Origin: Bacteroidia bacterium | GTDB lineage: Bacteria; Bacteroidota; Bacteroidia; NS11-12g; UBA9320 | NCBI GenBank assembly: GCA_017640445.1 | Contig: JAEPQQ010000004.1 | Location: forward strand, 14,214-49,265 | Length of the DNA: 35,052 nt | Direction of reading: 5' to 3' | Shown: positions 16,710-25,078 of the stretch, one piece after another | Layout: the number at the start of each line of letters is the position of its first letter | Numbering within the stretch: the first letter of the stretch is position 1 | Program-made: the position numbers and the translations under genes | The notes under the pieces: model-generated | Seen by the model: the letters and a program-made list of their open reading frames with translations, nothing else | What the model was told of the DNA's origin: nothing | The model's database searches: none

Positions 16710-17987
16710 TTAATTAACCGTTAGTAGGAAATACTTCTTCTTGCTTTTTTGAAGCAAAATAAATTTATGCTGGATAAGGTCGGCTTCACTAAAGGTGTAG
16801 TCTTCCGTTACTTTTTCACGGTTTACCGCAACCGAGTTTGCCTGTACAGCTCTTTTGGCCTCACCTTTTGATTTTGTTAAACCACTTTCGGCCATAACGT
16901 CTACAATGTTTTTCCCGGTAACCTCGGTTACACTGCCCTGGTCGGCTCCTGAGAAAACATCCAGAAAATCAGATTCATCGAGATTACGAAGATTCCCCAT
17001 AACGTCATCCGAATAGAGAATTCCAGAAAGGTATTCTGCTTTTTGAAGCTCTTCCTCTCCATGAACCCATCGAGTGGCTTCCTGAGCCAGGCGTGTTTGA
17101 AGACCTCTCAGGTGTTCATTGCCCTTATGGTCAGCAATAAGACCGTCGATGGTTTCTTTATCGAGCAGGGTAAAGATCTTTATAAGTCGTTCTGCTTCCG
17201 CATCACTCTGATTCTTCCAAAACTGGTAGAAGATAAACGGGCTTGTCTTTTCCTTGTCCAACCACACGTTTCCACCTTCCGACTTTCCAAACTTGCTTCC
17301 GTCTGGCTTGGTTAGAAGCGGGGCTGTAATGGCGTAGGCAGAGTTTCCTCCTTTTCGGCGGATTAGTTCAGTTCCGGTGACAATGTTTCCCCACTGATCA
17401 CTACCTCCCATTTGAAGCTTGCAGTTGTTGTTGTGGTACAAGTGGTAGAAATCGTAGCCTTGAACCAATTGGTAGCTGAACTCGGTAAACGAGATGCCAT
17501 CGTCAATCCGATTCTTCACTGAGTCTTTTGCAAGCATATAGTTTACGGTAATGTGCTTGCCAATGTCTCGAATGAACTCGAGAAAGTTAAAGTCTTTGAA
17601 CCAATCGTAATTGTTCGCCATCTCAGCGGCATTATCTCCTTCAAAACGCAGGAATTTTTCAAGCTGTTTTTTCTGACAGTTTAGATTGTGGTTGAGGGTG
17701 TCGATATCCAGCAGGCTTCTCTCGGCTTTTTTACCAGATGGATCCCCAACCATTCCAGTAGCACCACCAACCAAAGCAATGGGCTTGTGCCCGGCTCTTT
17801 GGAGGTGCACCAACAGGATAATGGGTACCAGGTTTCCAATGTGAAGAGAGTCGGCAGTAGGATCGAACCCAACATAACCCGTTATCTGTTCGGTGCTCAG
17901 GGCTTCCTCAATTCCGGGAATATGTTGATGATGTAAACCGCGCCATTTCAGCTCTTCGATTAAATCAAAATGGGGTGTAAAAGACAT
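16710..17987 (-). CDS. tyrS: Tyrosyl-tRNA synthetase
   Basis: A 425-aa class I aminoacyl-tRNA synthetase that charges tRNA-Tyr. The start MSFTPHFDLIEELKWRGLHH is the usual bacterial N-terminus; the open frame continues to 18308 but those 107 extra residues do not fit the family and run over the promoter region. The HIGH-class motif is HIGN (residues 49-52), the KMSKS loop is KFGKS (232-236), and the tyrosine pocket includes QGYDFYHLY and GGSDQWGN. A C-terminal S4 RNA-binding domain follows (KSKGEAKRAVQ). It is the first gene of a four-gene operon with two flavin enzymes. No T-box or other leader element was recognised in the short 5' region. Confidence 0.97.
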   Translation of the reverse strand: MSFTPHFDLIEELKWRGLHHQHIPGIEEALSTEQITGYVGFDPTADSLHIGNLVPIILLVHLQRAGHKPIALVGGATGMVGDPSGKKAERSLLDIDTLNHNLNCQKKQLEKFLRFEGDNAAEMANNYDWFKDFNFLEFIRDIGKHITVNYMLAKDSVKNRIDDGISFTEFSYQLVQGYDFYHLYHNNNCKLQMGGSDQWGNIVTGTELIRRKGGNSAYAITAPLLTKPDGSKFGKSEGGNVWLDKEKTSPFIFYQFWKNQSDAEAERLIKIFTLLDKETIDGLIADHKGNEHLRGLQTRLAQEATRWVHGEEELQKAEYLSGILYSDDVMGNLRNLDESDFLDVFSGADQGSVTEVTGKNIVDVMAESGLTKSKGEAKRAVQANSVAVNREKVTEDYTFSEADLIQHKFILLQKSKKKYFLLTVN

Positions 17988-18003
17988 ACCTGCTGTTTTG
18001 CGG

Positions 18004-18011
18004 CAAAGATA
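18004..18011 (-). promoter_or_regulatory. Predicted -7 box of the tyrS operon promoter
   Basis: TATCTTTG on the minus strand matches TAnnTTTG exactly and ends 16 bases before the tyrS ATG. A TTG -33 element at the expected distance is not clear, so only the -7 box is called. Confidence 0.45.
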
Positions 18012-18067
18012 AAAGGGATTTGGAGAACAGTTTCGGCATGTGCAATTTTGTTGCAGAGCTTTTGAAA

Positions 18068-18541
18068 ATGAAAAAACAGTGGGTTTTACGACAAGCAACT
18101 GCTTCTGATCTGGACGAAATGATTCAACTGTTTTCGGATGTAGTAAGTAATGTAAATGCGCGGGACTATACACCTGAACAATTGAAAGAATGGCTTCGAT
18201 CTTCAAGTAATACTGAACGTTGGCAAGCTTTGATTTCTGAACAATACGTTGTGGTGGCCCAACACGGGGATGACCTGGTGGGGTTTGCCTCTTTGACACC
18301 AGATGCATACCTCGATTTTATGTACGTTCACAAGGATCATCAACGCAAAGGTGTGGCCCAGACGTTGTACGACCATCTCGAACAACAGGCGGAAGAAACC
18401 AATGCGTCCAAATTGCAATCAGATGTAAGCATAACGGCTCGCCCTTTCTTTGAACGGCAGGGGTTTAAAGTGGTTCGAACCAATCACAATCAACGAAACA
18501 AAGAGGTGTTGATTAACTATAGAATGGAAAAGGTGTTATGA
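18068..18541 (+). CDS. GNAT-family N-acetyltransferase
   Basis: A 157-aa protein starting MKKQWVLRQATASDLDEM; the upstream 16-codon extension lacks family similarity. The GNAT fold shows DLVGFASLTPDAYLDFMYV (beta strands 3-4) and the acetyl-CoA pyrophosphate loop HKDHQRKGVAQTL, then a C-terminal RPFFERQGFKVV segment typical of the family. It transfers an acetyl group from acetyl-CoA to an amine on an unknown small molecule or protein. It stands alone between two minus-strand operons, divergent from tyrS, with no obvious strong ribosome binding site. The length is normal. Confidence 0.9.
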   Translation: MKKQWVLRQATASDLDEMIQLFSDVVSNVNARDYTPEQLKEWLRSSSNTERWQALISEQYVVVAQHGDDLVGFASLTPDAYLDFMYVHKDHQRKGVAQTLYDHLEQQAEETNASKLQSDVSITARPFFERQGFKVVRTNHNQRNKEVLINYRMEKVL

Positions 18542-18545
18542 GAGT

Positions 18546-18567
18546 TGCAAACCATTGTTTGTTTGCA
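18546..18567. terminator. Short inverted repeat between convergent genes, possible bidirectional terminator
   Basis: TGCAAAC and GTTTGCA form a perfect 7-bp stem around an 8-base spacer, and an inner CAAAC/GTTTG pairing is also possible. It fills the 38-base gap between the convergent acetyltransferase and T9SS protein genes. No T-tract follows on either strand, so termination by this element is only a proposal. Confidence 0.35.
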
Positions 18568-18579
18568 CCATACAACGCT

Positions 18580-21027
18580 CTAGAGTTTGATCAGTTTTGT
18601 TCTGTAGGCGGTGCTCCCACCATCGAGTTGCAGAATGTATATACCTGATTCACACTGCCGCAAATCTATTTCACCACCTAGAGACAGCTCTCCTTCCTGA
18701 GCCAGTTGGCCATTGAAGGTAAACACTTTATATGAGGTGAACTCTTCCGTTGCCTGATCGAGGTAAACCAGACCCTCGGTTGGGTTGGGATAAAGCGTTG
18801 CAGTATTGCTCACTTCAAAGCTTGGAGCAGATACTAAATCTTCATCGACAATGGCGGTAACGGTATTGGTTTGTTTCTCAAAAACATGATCAAAAACAAC
18901 AGTAGCCGTGTTTAGGAACTGCTGACCATCCACCAGGTTGTTTTTTAGCGTTAGCTGGAAACTAGCGTGCCCCTCGTCCGTAACAATTTCTCCATTTCGT
19001 GTCGGGTTTGGAGGAAGGTCAATATCTTCAAACTTGTATACCAACACGTAGTAGTTGGAGAATGGAGGTCCAGGGTATGAAGCATCTACCATTGGGTGGC
19101 TAAACGACACGTCATCGATTGACTTAATCGAAGCGTTCAGTGGAATGGTGTCAACCACATATATGGTATGAACGGTATCTGGGGTATAGTTGGCAAAGGA
19201 AATCTGATACAGCACATTGTCCGAGTCGGGAAGCAGGTAGGCCGTGTCGCTGGTGGCCAATCCCGGGTTCACGAATTTATGGATGTCAATGTCCTGGTCA
19301 ACCAGTTGTTGGGTCAGCGAACTGGTGTTGTTATCGTCTTCATCTTCTGATTTCGGCTGGGAAATAGAGGCCGTGAGGTTCAGGTCTTCCTGCGCATCAC
19401 CGGTTACATCGAAAACACACCGAATAACGCCCTGTTCACCCGGCCATAGTGCACTGATATCCCAAACTGCGGAGTCTCCAATAATGCGTCTGGGCATAGG
19501 GTCGGCTGTTAACGAACTCAGTTTAGAGTCAAATTTCAGACTGACTGTACCTTTTTCAACTTCTGAAGAACCCAGGTTTTCATATTGGATAAAATATTGC
19601 TGTCGGTTATTGACATTGACAATGGCACCTGCCCCGCCAATGAGTTTTACCGAAAGGTCTTTTACCCCACTTTTTTGGGTAAGAGGGAAGTTTACATCGC
19701 GCTTAATTTCCCCTGCGGCAAGTTCTATTTTTACCTCAGGGAAGTGGTTCCAATAGCGCCTATCAGCTACCTGAATTTCGTAGGTGCCTGGTTTAACAAA
19801 GGCCGTAAACCTTCCGTTGTCACGTGGACGAATTACTATGTTGCCTGGCTCAATGGTAATGAGTCGGTCGTTCAATGGTTCATCTCGGTTGTCTTTTATG
19901 TCGTTTCCGTTTTTGTCAAAGAAAACCTGTCCTTGTATAACTGCCATGGGTGTGTTGGGTCGAACCTGAGCGACGCGATTCAACTTAATGTCGCGGTATG
20001 ATTCGAAAATTCCCGCTACCACCAGGCTGTCTTTATAACCCACCATATGGCGCAGGTTTGCGGGTGATCCACCTTCAAAAGCCGACCATTTTTCGTTTTC
20101 CCATTTGATCAAATAAATATCCTTGTTGTCGATGTTGAAGCGCCCGGAAGCAAACACCGTATTTCCAATAGGAACCATGTCGGTGATTTCGGTGATTTTG
20201 ACATTCTCCGGCGACATGTTATAGGCCGAATCACCAAATATCTTATAGAAGCGATTAGGGTATTGACCCGCAACACTTGAACCTGGGGCAATTAACCGGG
20301 ATGGCGTATTGATTAAATCAAAGAACGGGCCCGTGGTATTTTTATCAAAAGGATACAACTCACCATTGCGAAATCGCACCATGTATTTGGTCTTTTGATT
20401 CGAGACCTTTGAGAAAGATCCACCGATGTAAAAATCATCACCACGAACAACGGTAGTACGAACAGGGCCATTGATGTTTTCGAGTTCTTTTATTCCGGAA
20501 GACGCCCATTTTTCACCTGTGTAAAAGCCCAGGTTGTGCCCGCCAGCTACCTCGGTGTTGGTAAAACTACCACCAACAACTAAGAGGTCTTTGTATAGAC
20601 CCAGGTGCAGAACCGCATCTGTGGTTTTTATACTTGTAGAAGGAGCAGGAACCGTTTCATACTTACGTGCCAGGGTGTTCCATCGAACAATATTTCTAGG
20701 ATTGGAAAGACCTGCAAAACGACTGAACTTGCCCGCTATATATAGATTGTTTTTGAAAAACTTAAGTGCGTAGATATGTGACCCGGAATCACACACAATT
20801 TTTGGTAGGTGTTGCCAAATGGTTCCGTTCCAGTAGGCAATACCAAAGTGTGTCTCTTTTTTTGTAGGGCTTTCAATCTTGTACGCGGCTACAAGAATCT
20901 TTGAATTAATGGTTGTAAGGGCAACAGGTACCTTAGTCAAACCACTGCCCATTGGTTCCCATATCTGGGCCTGAGCTGCCAGTGTGAAGCAAAGCAATGA
21001 AATACAGAAAGTGCTGAGTCTCTTCAT
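18580..21027 (-). CDS. T9SS-secreted protein with propeller-like N-terminus, SdrD-B/DUF11-like repeats and type A sorting domain
   Basis: An 815-aa exported protein. Residues 1-20 form a signal peptide with likely cleavage after AQA. The first 340 or so residues contain repeated short units of the NNLYIAGKFS / LLVVGGSFT / DFYIGGSFS type, as in Kelch-like or galactose-oxidase-like propellers. About residues 350-430 (IQGQVFFDKNGNDIKDNRDEP) resemble an SdrD B-like or prealbumin-like strand module, followed by two beta-sandwich regions related to DUF11-like surface repeats. The last 75 residues (LYPNPTEGLVYLDQ to LIKL) are a type A sorting domain with CESGIYILQL. Its start codon overlaps the stop of the membrane/barrel gene upstream (TAATG), placing it third in an ECF sigma factor operon. 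Confidence 0.92.
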   Translation of the reverse strand: MKRLSTFCISLLCFTLAAQAQIWEPMGSGLTKVPVALTTINSKILVAAYKIESPTKKETHFGIAYWNGTIWQHLPKIVCDSGSHIYALKFFKNNLYIAGKFSRFAGLSNPRNIVRWNTLARKYETVPAPSTSIKTTDAVLHLGLYKDLLVVGGSFTNTEVAGGHNLGFYTGEKWASSGIKELENINGPVRTTVVRGDDFYIGGSFSKVSNQKTKYMVRFRNGELYPFDKNTTGPFFDLINTPSRLIAPGSSVAGQYPNRFYKIFGDSAYNMSPENVKITEITDMVPIGNTVFASGRFNIDNKDIYLIKWENEKWSAFEGGSPANLRHMVGYKDSLVVAGIFESYRDIKLNRVAQVRPNTPMAVIQGQVFFDKNGNDIKDNRDEPLNDRLITIEPGNIVIRPRDNGRFTAFVKPGTYEIQVADRRYWNHFPEVKIELAAGEIKRDVNFPLTQKSGVKDLSVKLIGGAGAIVNVNNRQQYFIQYENLGSSEVEKGTVSLKFDSKLSSLTADPMPRRIIGDSAVWDISALWPGEQGVIRCVFDVTGDAQEDLNLTASISQPKSEDEDDNNTSSLTQQLVDQDIDIHKFVNPGLATSDTAYLLPDSDNVLYQISFANYTPDTVHTIYVVDTIPLNASIKSIDDVSFSHPMVDASYPGPPFSNYYVLVYKFEDIDLPPNPTRNGEIVTDEGHASFQLTLKNNLVDGQQFLNTATVVFDHVFEKQTNTVTAIVDEDLVSAPSFEVSNTATLYPNPTEGLVYLDQATEEFTSYKVFTFNGQLAQEGELSLGGEIDLRQCESGIYILQLDGGSTAYRTKLIKL

Positions 21028-22343
21028 TATTTTTTAAGCTTAAATTGAAGGGAAACATTCCCACCTAAACCTGACATCTTTTGGGAGACGTCGTTACTTC
21101 TTATCATCGTACGCCCATCAGTCTCATAATGGGTAAGCAGCTGTAATTTTAATCGGTCGCTAACGTTGTATCCAAATCCAAGGTAACCTCTGTAAGCGAG
21201 GTTAAGACGGTTGAAATCTGACAAACGCTGCACATTACTCGGTTTAAATTCTGAATTTAGTATATAACCATCACCTCCTACCAGGTATTGGAAGCTGGTA
21301 TTTATGCCTATTTGAACCTCAAACTTGTTACCAAGGGCGAATGCTTTTCCAATTCGAACCGGTAGGCTAAGGTAACGGTACTTAGGTTGTGACAGGCCTT
21401 GTATGGTTGTATCCCGATGGTTCCAGGGTGCCCAGCCGATCGTGTCGCCATTAACGTCTTTATGAGGTAGTGAATCGTAAATTACATATCGGAAAACCGG
21501 ACTGGCTTGTTGGCCTTTGACTAAATACGACAACCCGGTAGAAACCTGTATTTTCTTAATTTCAGCACCCACAGTGATTCCAAAGTTAGGCAATGTCGCC
21601 GGGTTTTCATTATCCGAACGGTAAGAAGCATAACGTGGGTCACTGCCTGAGATTCGCTGATTAAACTGAGTTAGACCGGTGGTTAGACCAATGTAGGGAT
21701 CAATCATCTTGTTGGTCCTGGCCGTTGAGTCTTTAGGTTCGATCAAAGAGAGTAGACTTAGTTTTCGCTCTAGTAGTTGGACAATTGGCCAGGGGATTGA
21801 AACATTCACCTTTCGTTTTGGAACCATAGTTACCAACTCGAAAGCCTTGCGATGTCTTTCGGTTGTCGAAGCGTCATCTCCACCATGTGTTGCCGAAGAA
21901 GTTGTGTTCCCGGTAGTAGGATTCGGAGTTGTAATGCCAGCTATTGGCTCAGATGTTTTTCTGATGTCGGTTTCGTTGGTTGAAGCTGGGTCGACGTTAT
22001 CGTCTTCCGTGCTTTGAGATTCTCCGGATTCATCCAGGGTGTCTTCCAGAGGCGTAACCGACTTGTCTTTTTGCTGATCTTGCGTGCCGGTTGAAGTCTC
22101 TTCAACGTGGGTTATTGGGTTTGAGACCGGAACAGACGTTGAATCTTTGAGCCCAAGGTATAATGCTATGCCTCCCGATATCAGCAATGCAGGAAGTACG
22201 AACCACCACCAGGCAAAACGTCTCTTTTTCTCAGGATGTAATTCGCTAAAGAGTTTGTCCCACTCCGAACCATCCAAAGGCAGGTCTGCTTGTTGCAGCT
22301 TGCCTTTAAACAAATCGTCGATATGTCGTTTCTTCTTAGCCAA
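21027..22343 (-). CDS. Putative trans-envelope anti-sigma-like protein: cytoplasmic tail, one TM helix, linker, beta-barrel-like C-terminus (TTG start)
   Basis: A 438-aa protein with an unusual layout. Residues 1-43 are charged and hold DDLFKGKL and a WDKLFSEL helix; 44-65 are one strong membrane helix (WWWFVLPALLISGGIALYLGL); 66-165 are a Thr/Ser/Asp/Glu-rich low-complexity linker; 214-438 alternate in beta-strand fashion and end in VSLQFKLKK, resembling outer membrane beta-barrel (OMP_b-brl) domains. Similar proteins lie after ECF sigma genes in Bacteroidota, often called porin family or outer membrane beta-barrel proteins. The start is TTG, because an in-frame stop lies two codons upstream and no other Met occurs before residue 173. 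It overlaps the sigma gene by 8 bases. The anti-sigma role is inference. Confidence 0.8.
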   Translation of the reverse strand: MAKKKRHIDDLFKGKLQQADLPLDGSEWDKLFSELHPEKKRRFAWWWFVLPALLISGGIALYLGLKDSTSVPVSNPITHVEETSTGTQDQQKDKSVTPLEDTLDESGESQSTEDDNVDPASTNETDIRKTSEPIAGITTPNPTTGNTTSSATHGGDDASTTERHRKAFELVTMVPKRKVNVSIPWPIVQLLERKLSLLSLIEPKDSTARTNKMIDPYIGLTTGLTQFNQRISGSDPRYASYRSDNENPATLPNFGITVGAEIKKIQVSTGLSYLVKGQQASPVFRYVIYDSLPHKDVNGDTIGWAPWNHRDTTIQGLSQPKYRYLSLPVRIGKAFALGNKFEVQIGINTSFQYLVGGDGYILNSEFKPSNVQRLSDFNRLNLAYRGYLGFGYNVSDRLKLQLLTHYETDGRTMIRSNDVSQKMSGLGGNVSLQFKLKK

Positions 22344-22911
22344 TGTTCAATTGTTCCTTCACCAGTTTTTTTAACATAACACGTGCACGTGCCAGTTGTG
22401 ACTTGGACGTGCCAGCACTGATTTTCAGCTGTTCTGCAATTTCTTTATGGGTAAATCCTTCAATGGCGTAGAGGTTAAACACCACCCGGTATCCGTCTGG
22501 TAGTTGGTTAATAACTCGGTATAGGTCTTCCATCTTCACATCTTCCTGATCATCAACAACCAATGTGTACGAATTGTCGTCATCACTGTGTTCCAAAACC
22601 TTCTCCTGGTTGTCATAATGCACGTATTTGATGCTTTTCTTGAAGTGGTCGATCGACGTATTGATCATCAGTCGGGTCATCCAGGTTTCGAGCGAACTAT
22701 TCCCCTTAAAGTTTTCAATTCGCTTAAAAACTTTTATGAAACCCTCATGAAGCGCATCCTTTGCGTCTTCCATGGTTGAGCAATATCGAGCACACACCCC
22801 TAACATCTTTGGAGCATAGTTTTCAAACAGTATTTTTTGGGCACGTGGGTCATTGTCAATACAGGCCTTTATAATGTCCTGCTCGCCTACCAAGTGTTTT
22901 TCTTTACCCAT
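22336..22911 (-). CDS. ECF-type RNA polymerase sigma factor
   Basis: A 191-aa sigma-70 family protein of the extracytoplasmic function group. Region 2 includes FENYAPKMLGVCARYCSTMEDAKDALHEGFIKVFKRI and FKGNSSLETWMTRLMIN; an acidic insert (HSDDDNSYTLVVDDQEDVKM) separates it from region 4, which has LPDGYRVVFNLYAIEGFTHKEIA and the promoter-recognition helix GTSKSQLARARVMLKK. ATG at 22911 is chosen over a TTG four codons upstream. It overlaps the next gene by 8 bases, a layout usual for a sigma factor with its membrane regulator. The set of genes it controls is unknown; its own operon, including the T9SS protein, is the obvious first guess. Confidence 0.95.
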   Translation of the reverse strand: MGKEKHLVGEQDIIKACIDNDPRAQKILFENYAPKMLGVCARYCSTMEDAKDALHEGFIKVFKRIENFKGNSSLETWMTRLMINTSIDHFKKSIKYVHYDNQEKVLEHSDDDNSYTLVVDDQEDVKMEDLYRVINQLPDGYRVVFNLYAIEGFTHKEIAEQLKISAGTSKSQLARARVMLKKLVKEQLNIG

Positions 22912-22981
22912 TAGTCTACCCAATACGCAATAGGTTGCATGTAAATGGGAAGATTTTTACTCTGTTACACCCCATTCAAAA

Positions 22982-23011
22982 CAAAAATAGCCAAAACCCG
23001 AGGTCTTGGCT
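22982..23011 (-). terminator. Rho-independent terminator of the lipocalin-like gene
   Basis: On the minus strand AGCCAAGACC, a TCG loop and GGTTTTGGCT form a 10-bp stem with one G-T wobble, followed by ATTTTTG. It begins 27 bases after the lipocalin-like stop codon. The tail also reads TATTTTTG, which fits the -7 promoter consensus and could serve the ECF sigma gene 70 bases further on. Confidence 0.8.
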
Positions 23012-23037
23012 GTGGTTAAATGCTGTGTATAAGTGGG

Positions 23038-23478
23038 TTACTTCATGATCCACTGGGCATTTTGGTGGGTAAACGGACTCACAAATTTGACGTCCAATTT
23101 TGTCTTACTAAGCTCTTGAATTGTCCATGTTTGGTGGAACTGACCGTTTTTATCGATGTCTACCTTGGTTTCATTATCAATAAACTCCCAGGTTCCATCA
23201 AACGTTGAGCCGTCTTTCATAAACAAGGTATATGCCTTATTCGACTTGAATTCAATTTCGAGTCCTTTTGAGCTTACATCGGGCGTAGACCCATTTACAT
23301 AGGCCTCCTCAACAACCCAGTGTCTCATAATCAGATCATGGTTCGAAGCCGTTTGATCCGAGCTGTCGTTGTTGTCGGTTTGATCAACTATTGGTGTGGC
23401 AACAGGTTCATCTGAACACGAGCTAAACAGTGGTACCATGAGGAGTACAGCTGAAGCGTAAATTAACATATTTCTCAT
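23038..23478 (-). CDS. Lipocalin-like lipoprotein
   Basis: A 146-aa protein. MRNMLIYASAVLLMVPLFSSC is a lipoprotein signal with the lipidated Cys at residue 21. A polar Asp/Asn/Ser-rich tether of about 25 residues follows. The remaining 95 residues have the strand pattern of the small lipocalin-like proteins of Bacteroidota: HWVVEEAYVNG, then LEIEFKSNKAYTLFMKDGSTFDGTWEF and WTIQELSKTKLDVKF. The ligand is unknown. A 12-bp palindrome (TCCTCAAGAGGA, 23480-23491) covers the likely GAGG ribosome binding site just before the ATG and could influence translation. A terminator follows, so it is the end of its transcription unit. Confidence 0.82.
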   Translation of the reverse strand: MRNMLIYASAVLLMVPLFSSCSDEPVATPIVDQTDNNDSSDQTASNHDLIMRHWVVEEAYVNGSTPDVSSKGLEIEFKSNKAYTLFMKDGSTFDGTWEFIDNETKVDIDKNGQFHQTWTIQELSKTKLDVKFVSPFTHQNAQWIMK

Positions 23479-23536
23479 ATCCTCAAGAGGAGGCGAGCCT
23501 GGCGGTAGTTGTACGTTAAGGAAATTTTAGGTTTTC

Positions 23537-23812
23537 TTATAGATCCCAAACCGAGGGCCGCGACCTACCCAGTTGGTTTCGTATTTCCAACCAAAATGCT
23601 ACAAATAGGTATAAGATGACCGGAGAACCAAAGGTTAAAAACGACATGTAGATGAAATACAAACGAATTCTTGAATCTTTCAGACCCAGTTTTTCTCCCA
23701 GATATGAACAAACACCAAAGAACCGTTGCTCAATGATAAACTTCCAAGTGTTGATAAATCGCTGTTTCACTGTATTCAGTTGCTTTTTAAAATGTGGTGT
23801 CCAATTTGACAC
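23537..23812 (-). CDS. PspC-domain small membrane protein
   Basis: A 91-aa protein (77 aa with the alternative start) holding one PspC domain: FFGVCSYLGEKLGLKDSRI followed by a hydrophobic helix, FLTFGSPVILYLFVAFWL, and a short tail ending RPSVWDL. PspC domains occur in inner-membrane stress proteins such as those of the phage-shock system; the role of this short single-domain form is unknown. No ATG is available. GTG at 23812 overlaps the DUF2851 gene by 37 bases; GTG at 23770 starts just after that gene's stop and fits the usual length of about 70-75 residues in Flavobacteriales. I cannot decide between them. Homologues commonly follow DUF2851 genes. Confidence 0.8.
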   Translation of the reverse strand: MSNWTPHFKKQLNTVKQRFINTWKFIIEQRFFGVCSYLGEKLGLKDSRIRLYFIYMSFLTFGSPVILYLFVAFWLEIRNQLGRSRPSVWDL

Positions 23813-25050
23813 TGCAAACAGTTTTTAAAGGTACAAAACTTATTCTTTAGGTGCAACGCCCCCTGACTGTGAATTGCGTTTGAGATGGAAAAATCCAGGC
23901 TTCTAAAGTATCTTGTAGTCTTGTTGTTTTCCGCCTTGACTTCTTCAAGAAGGGAGAGTAGTTTGTCCTGAAGACTCAGGTCGGAGGTATGCTGTGCGTA
24001 ACAAAACAGAACCGGAACCACGGCATTGATAAGAATGAGGTCAATGGTAGTGTTTCCAATGGTTTTGCGCCTTTTTTCAGTGGTTTCACCAAAACGGTAA
24101 TGTTTCGACCAGTATGCCGAAGTACCACTCTGGAACAGCGCATAAAAGTCGTTTACCCGCAGATTATTCTTCATTTTGCCGAAAAAGAGGTTCCCTTTGT
24201 GTATCAGCATGGCTAACTGGGCCAAACGTATTGTTGGAAAGTTAGCAGGTCGCATACGCATAAACTTCCATAAATGAAGGTCAATGGTGTTGAGGTTGTG
24301 TTTGGTTTTTAGAAAGCGATATTCATGAACAAGGCTACGTTCGTATTCGTCTCGAGCCGAATGCCTTAAAAAGCCTGCGGTGCCAAATAATAAGGACTCG
24401 ATTTGATGCAGATTGTTTTTGTACTTGGCCAGCAGGGTAAAAGGAAGTTCTTTGGCCAGGTTTCGGAAAGGTAGCGTATTTACCCGCGACCCCATCGCAG
24501 CAAATACTTCACGATGCAAAGCTTCGTTCCAGTTGTTGTGAAGCAGGTTTAGTTGGTTCTGTATTGGTTGGGTTTTATACCGCAAACGCTCAACAGCCAT
24601 TGATTCCAAACAAAATTGCTTAATCTCAGGGGGTATGGTGTTAACCAGTTTGTGACAAGGGATGGGATCCGAGTTTTGGGTTAGCATCGAATACCGCCGA
24701 ATGAGTTTATCCGATATACGATTTTTCAACTCAAGCGTTGGTATTAATCCTCCATTGGAGCGATACACGTCTACGTCGTGACGAAAAACCACATGGAGAA
24801 TAGTACTGTCGTATGTAGAGTCGAGGTGGTGTTTGTGATTATACCATTCTTTGCTGCTAACGTGAATTTCAACATTGCCCACCCACAAGGTTTCCCCGAT
24901 ACGGATATGAGCATTTTCAAAGTCAGGGCCTCCATCGTGATGGGAATAGCCGGGTCTCAAAATAGTTAAATCACTTCCATCGGAAGTTTTGAGATCATTT
25001 TTTGAGAATTGAGAAGAACTCCATATGTAATGGAGAAAAGATTCGTTCAT
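23776..25050 (-). CDS. DUF2851 family protein
   Basis: A 424-aa cytoplasmic protein of a Bacteroidota-enriched family without known function. Recognisable segments are the N-terminal ESFLHYIWSSSQF, GPDFENAHIRIG, VGNVEIHVSSKEWYNHKH and ILHVVFRHD. The GNVEIH strand and conserved His and Asp residues recall restriction-endonuclease-like folds, but this is only a resemblance. The C-terminus carries a Cys cluster (CTFKNCLQCQIGHH) that might bind a metal. It starts 23 bases after the pyrF stop, so it is probably cotranscribed, and the PspC gene follows with overlap. Confidence 0.9.
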   Translation of the reverse strand: MNESFLHYIWSSSQFSKNDLKTSDGSDLTILRPGYSHHDGGPDFENAHIRIGETLWVGNVEIHVSSKEWYNHKHHLDSTYDSTILHVVFRHDVDVYRSNGGLIPTLELKNRISDKLIRRYSMLTQNSDPIPCHKLVNTIPPEIKQFCLESMAVERLRYKTQPIQNQLNLLHNNWNEALHREVFAAMGSRVNTLPFRNLAKELPFTLLAKYKNNLHQIESLLFGTAGFLRHSARDEYERSLVHEYRFLKTKHNLNTIDLHLWKFMRMRPANFPTIRLAQLAMLIHKGNLFFGKMKNNLRVNDFYALFQSGTSAYWSKHYRFGETTEKRRKTIGNTTIDLILINAVVPVLFCYAQHTSDLSLQDKLLSLLEEVKAENNKTTRYFRSLDFSISNAIHSQGALHLKNKFCTFKNCLQCQIGHHILKSN

Positions 25051-25053
25051 GGT

Positions 25054-25078
25054 TTTGATGGTTGGTTAGGCCATCAAA
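25054..25078 (-). repeat. Perfect inverted repeat in the pyrF-DUF2851 junction
   Basis: TTTGATGG (25054-25061) and CCATCAAA (25071-25078) form a perfect 8-bp stem with a 9-base loop. It spans the pyrF stop codon and ends a few bases before the DUF2851 ATG. No T-run follows, so it looks more like an intercistronic hairpin than a terminator. The minus strand here also reads TATCTTTG (25075-25082), a -7 consensus match 24 bases before the DUF2851 ATG. Confidence 0.5.

Noticed and set aside
17988..18308. 107-codon N-terminal extension of tyrS
   Set aside because: It has no aminoacyl-tRNA synthetase similarity, covers the divergent acetyltransferase start and the -7 box, and the standard TyrS N-terminus begins at 17987.
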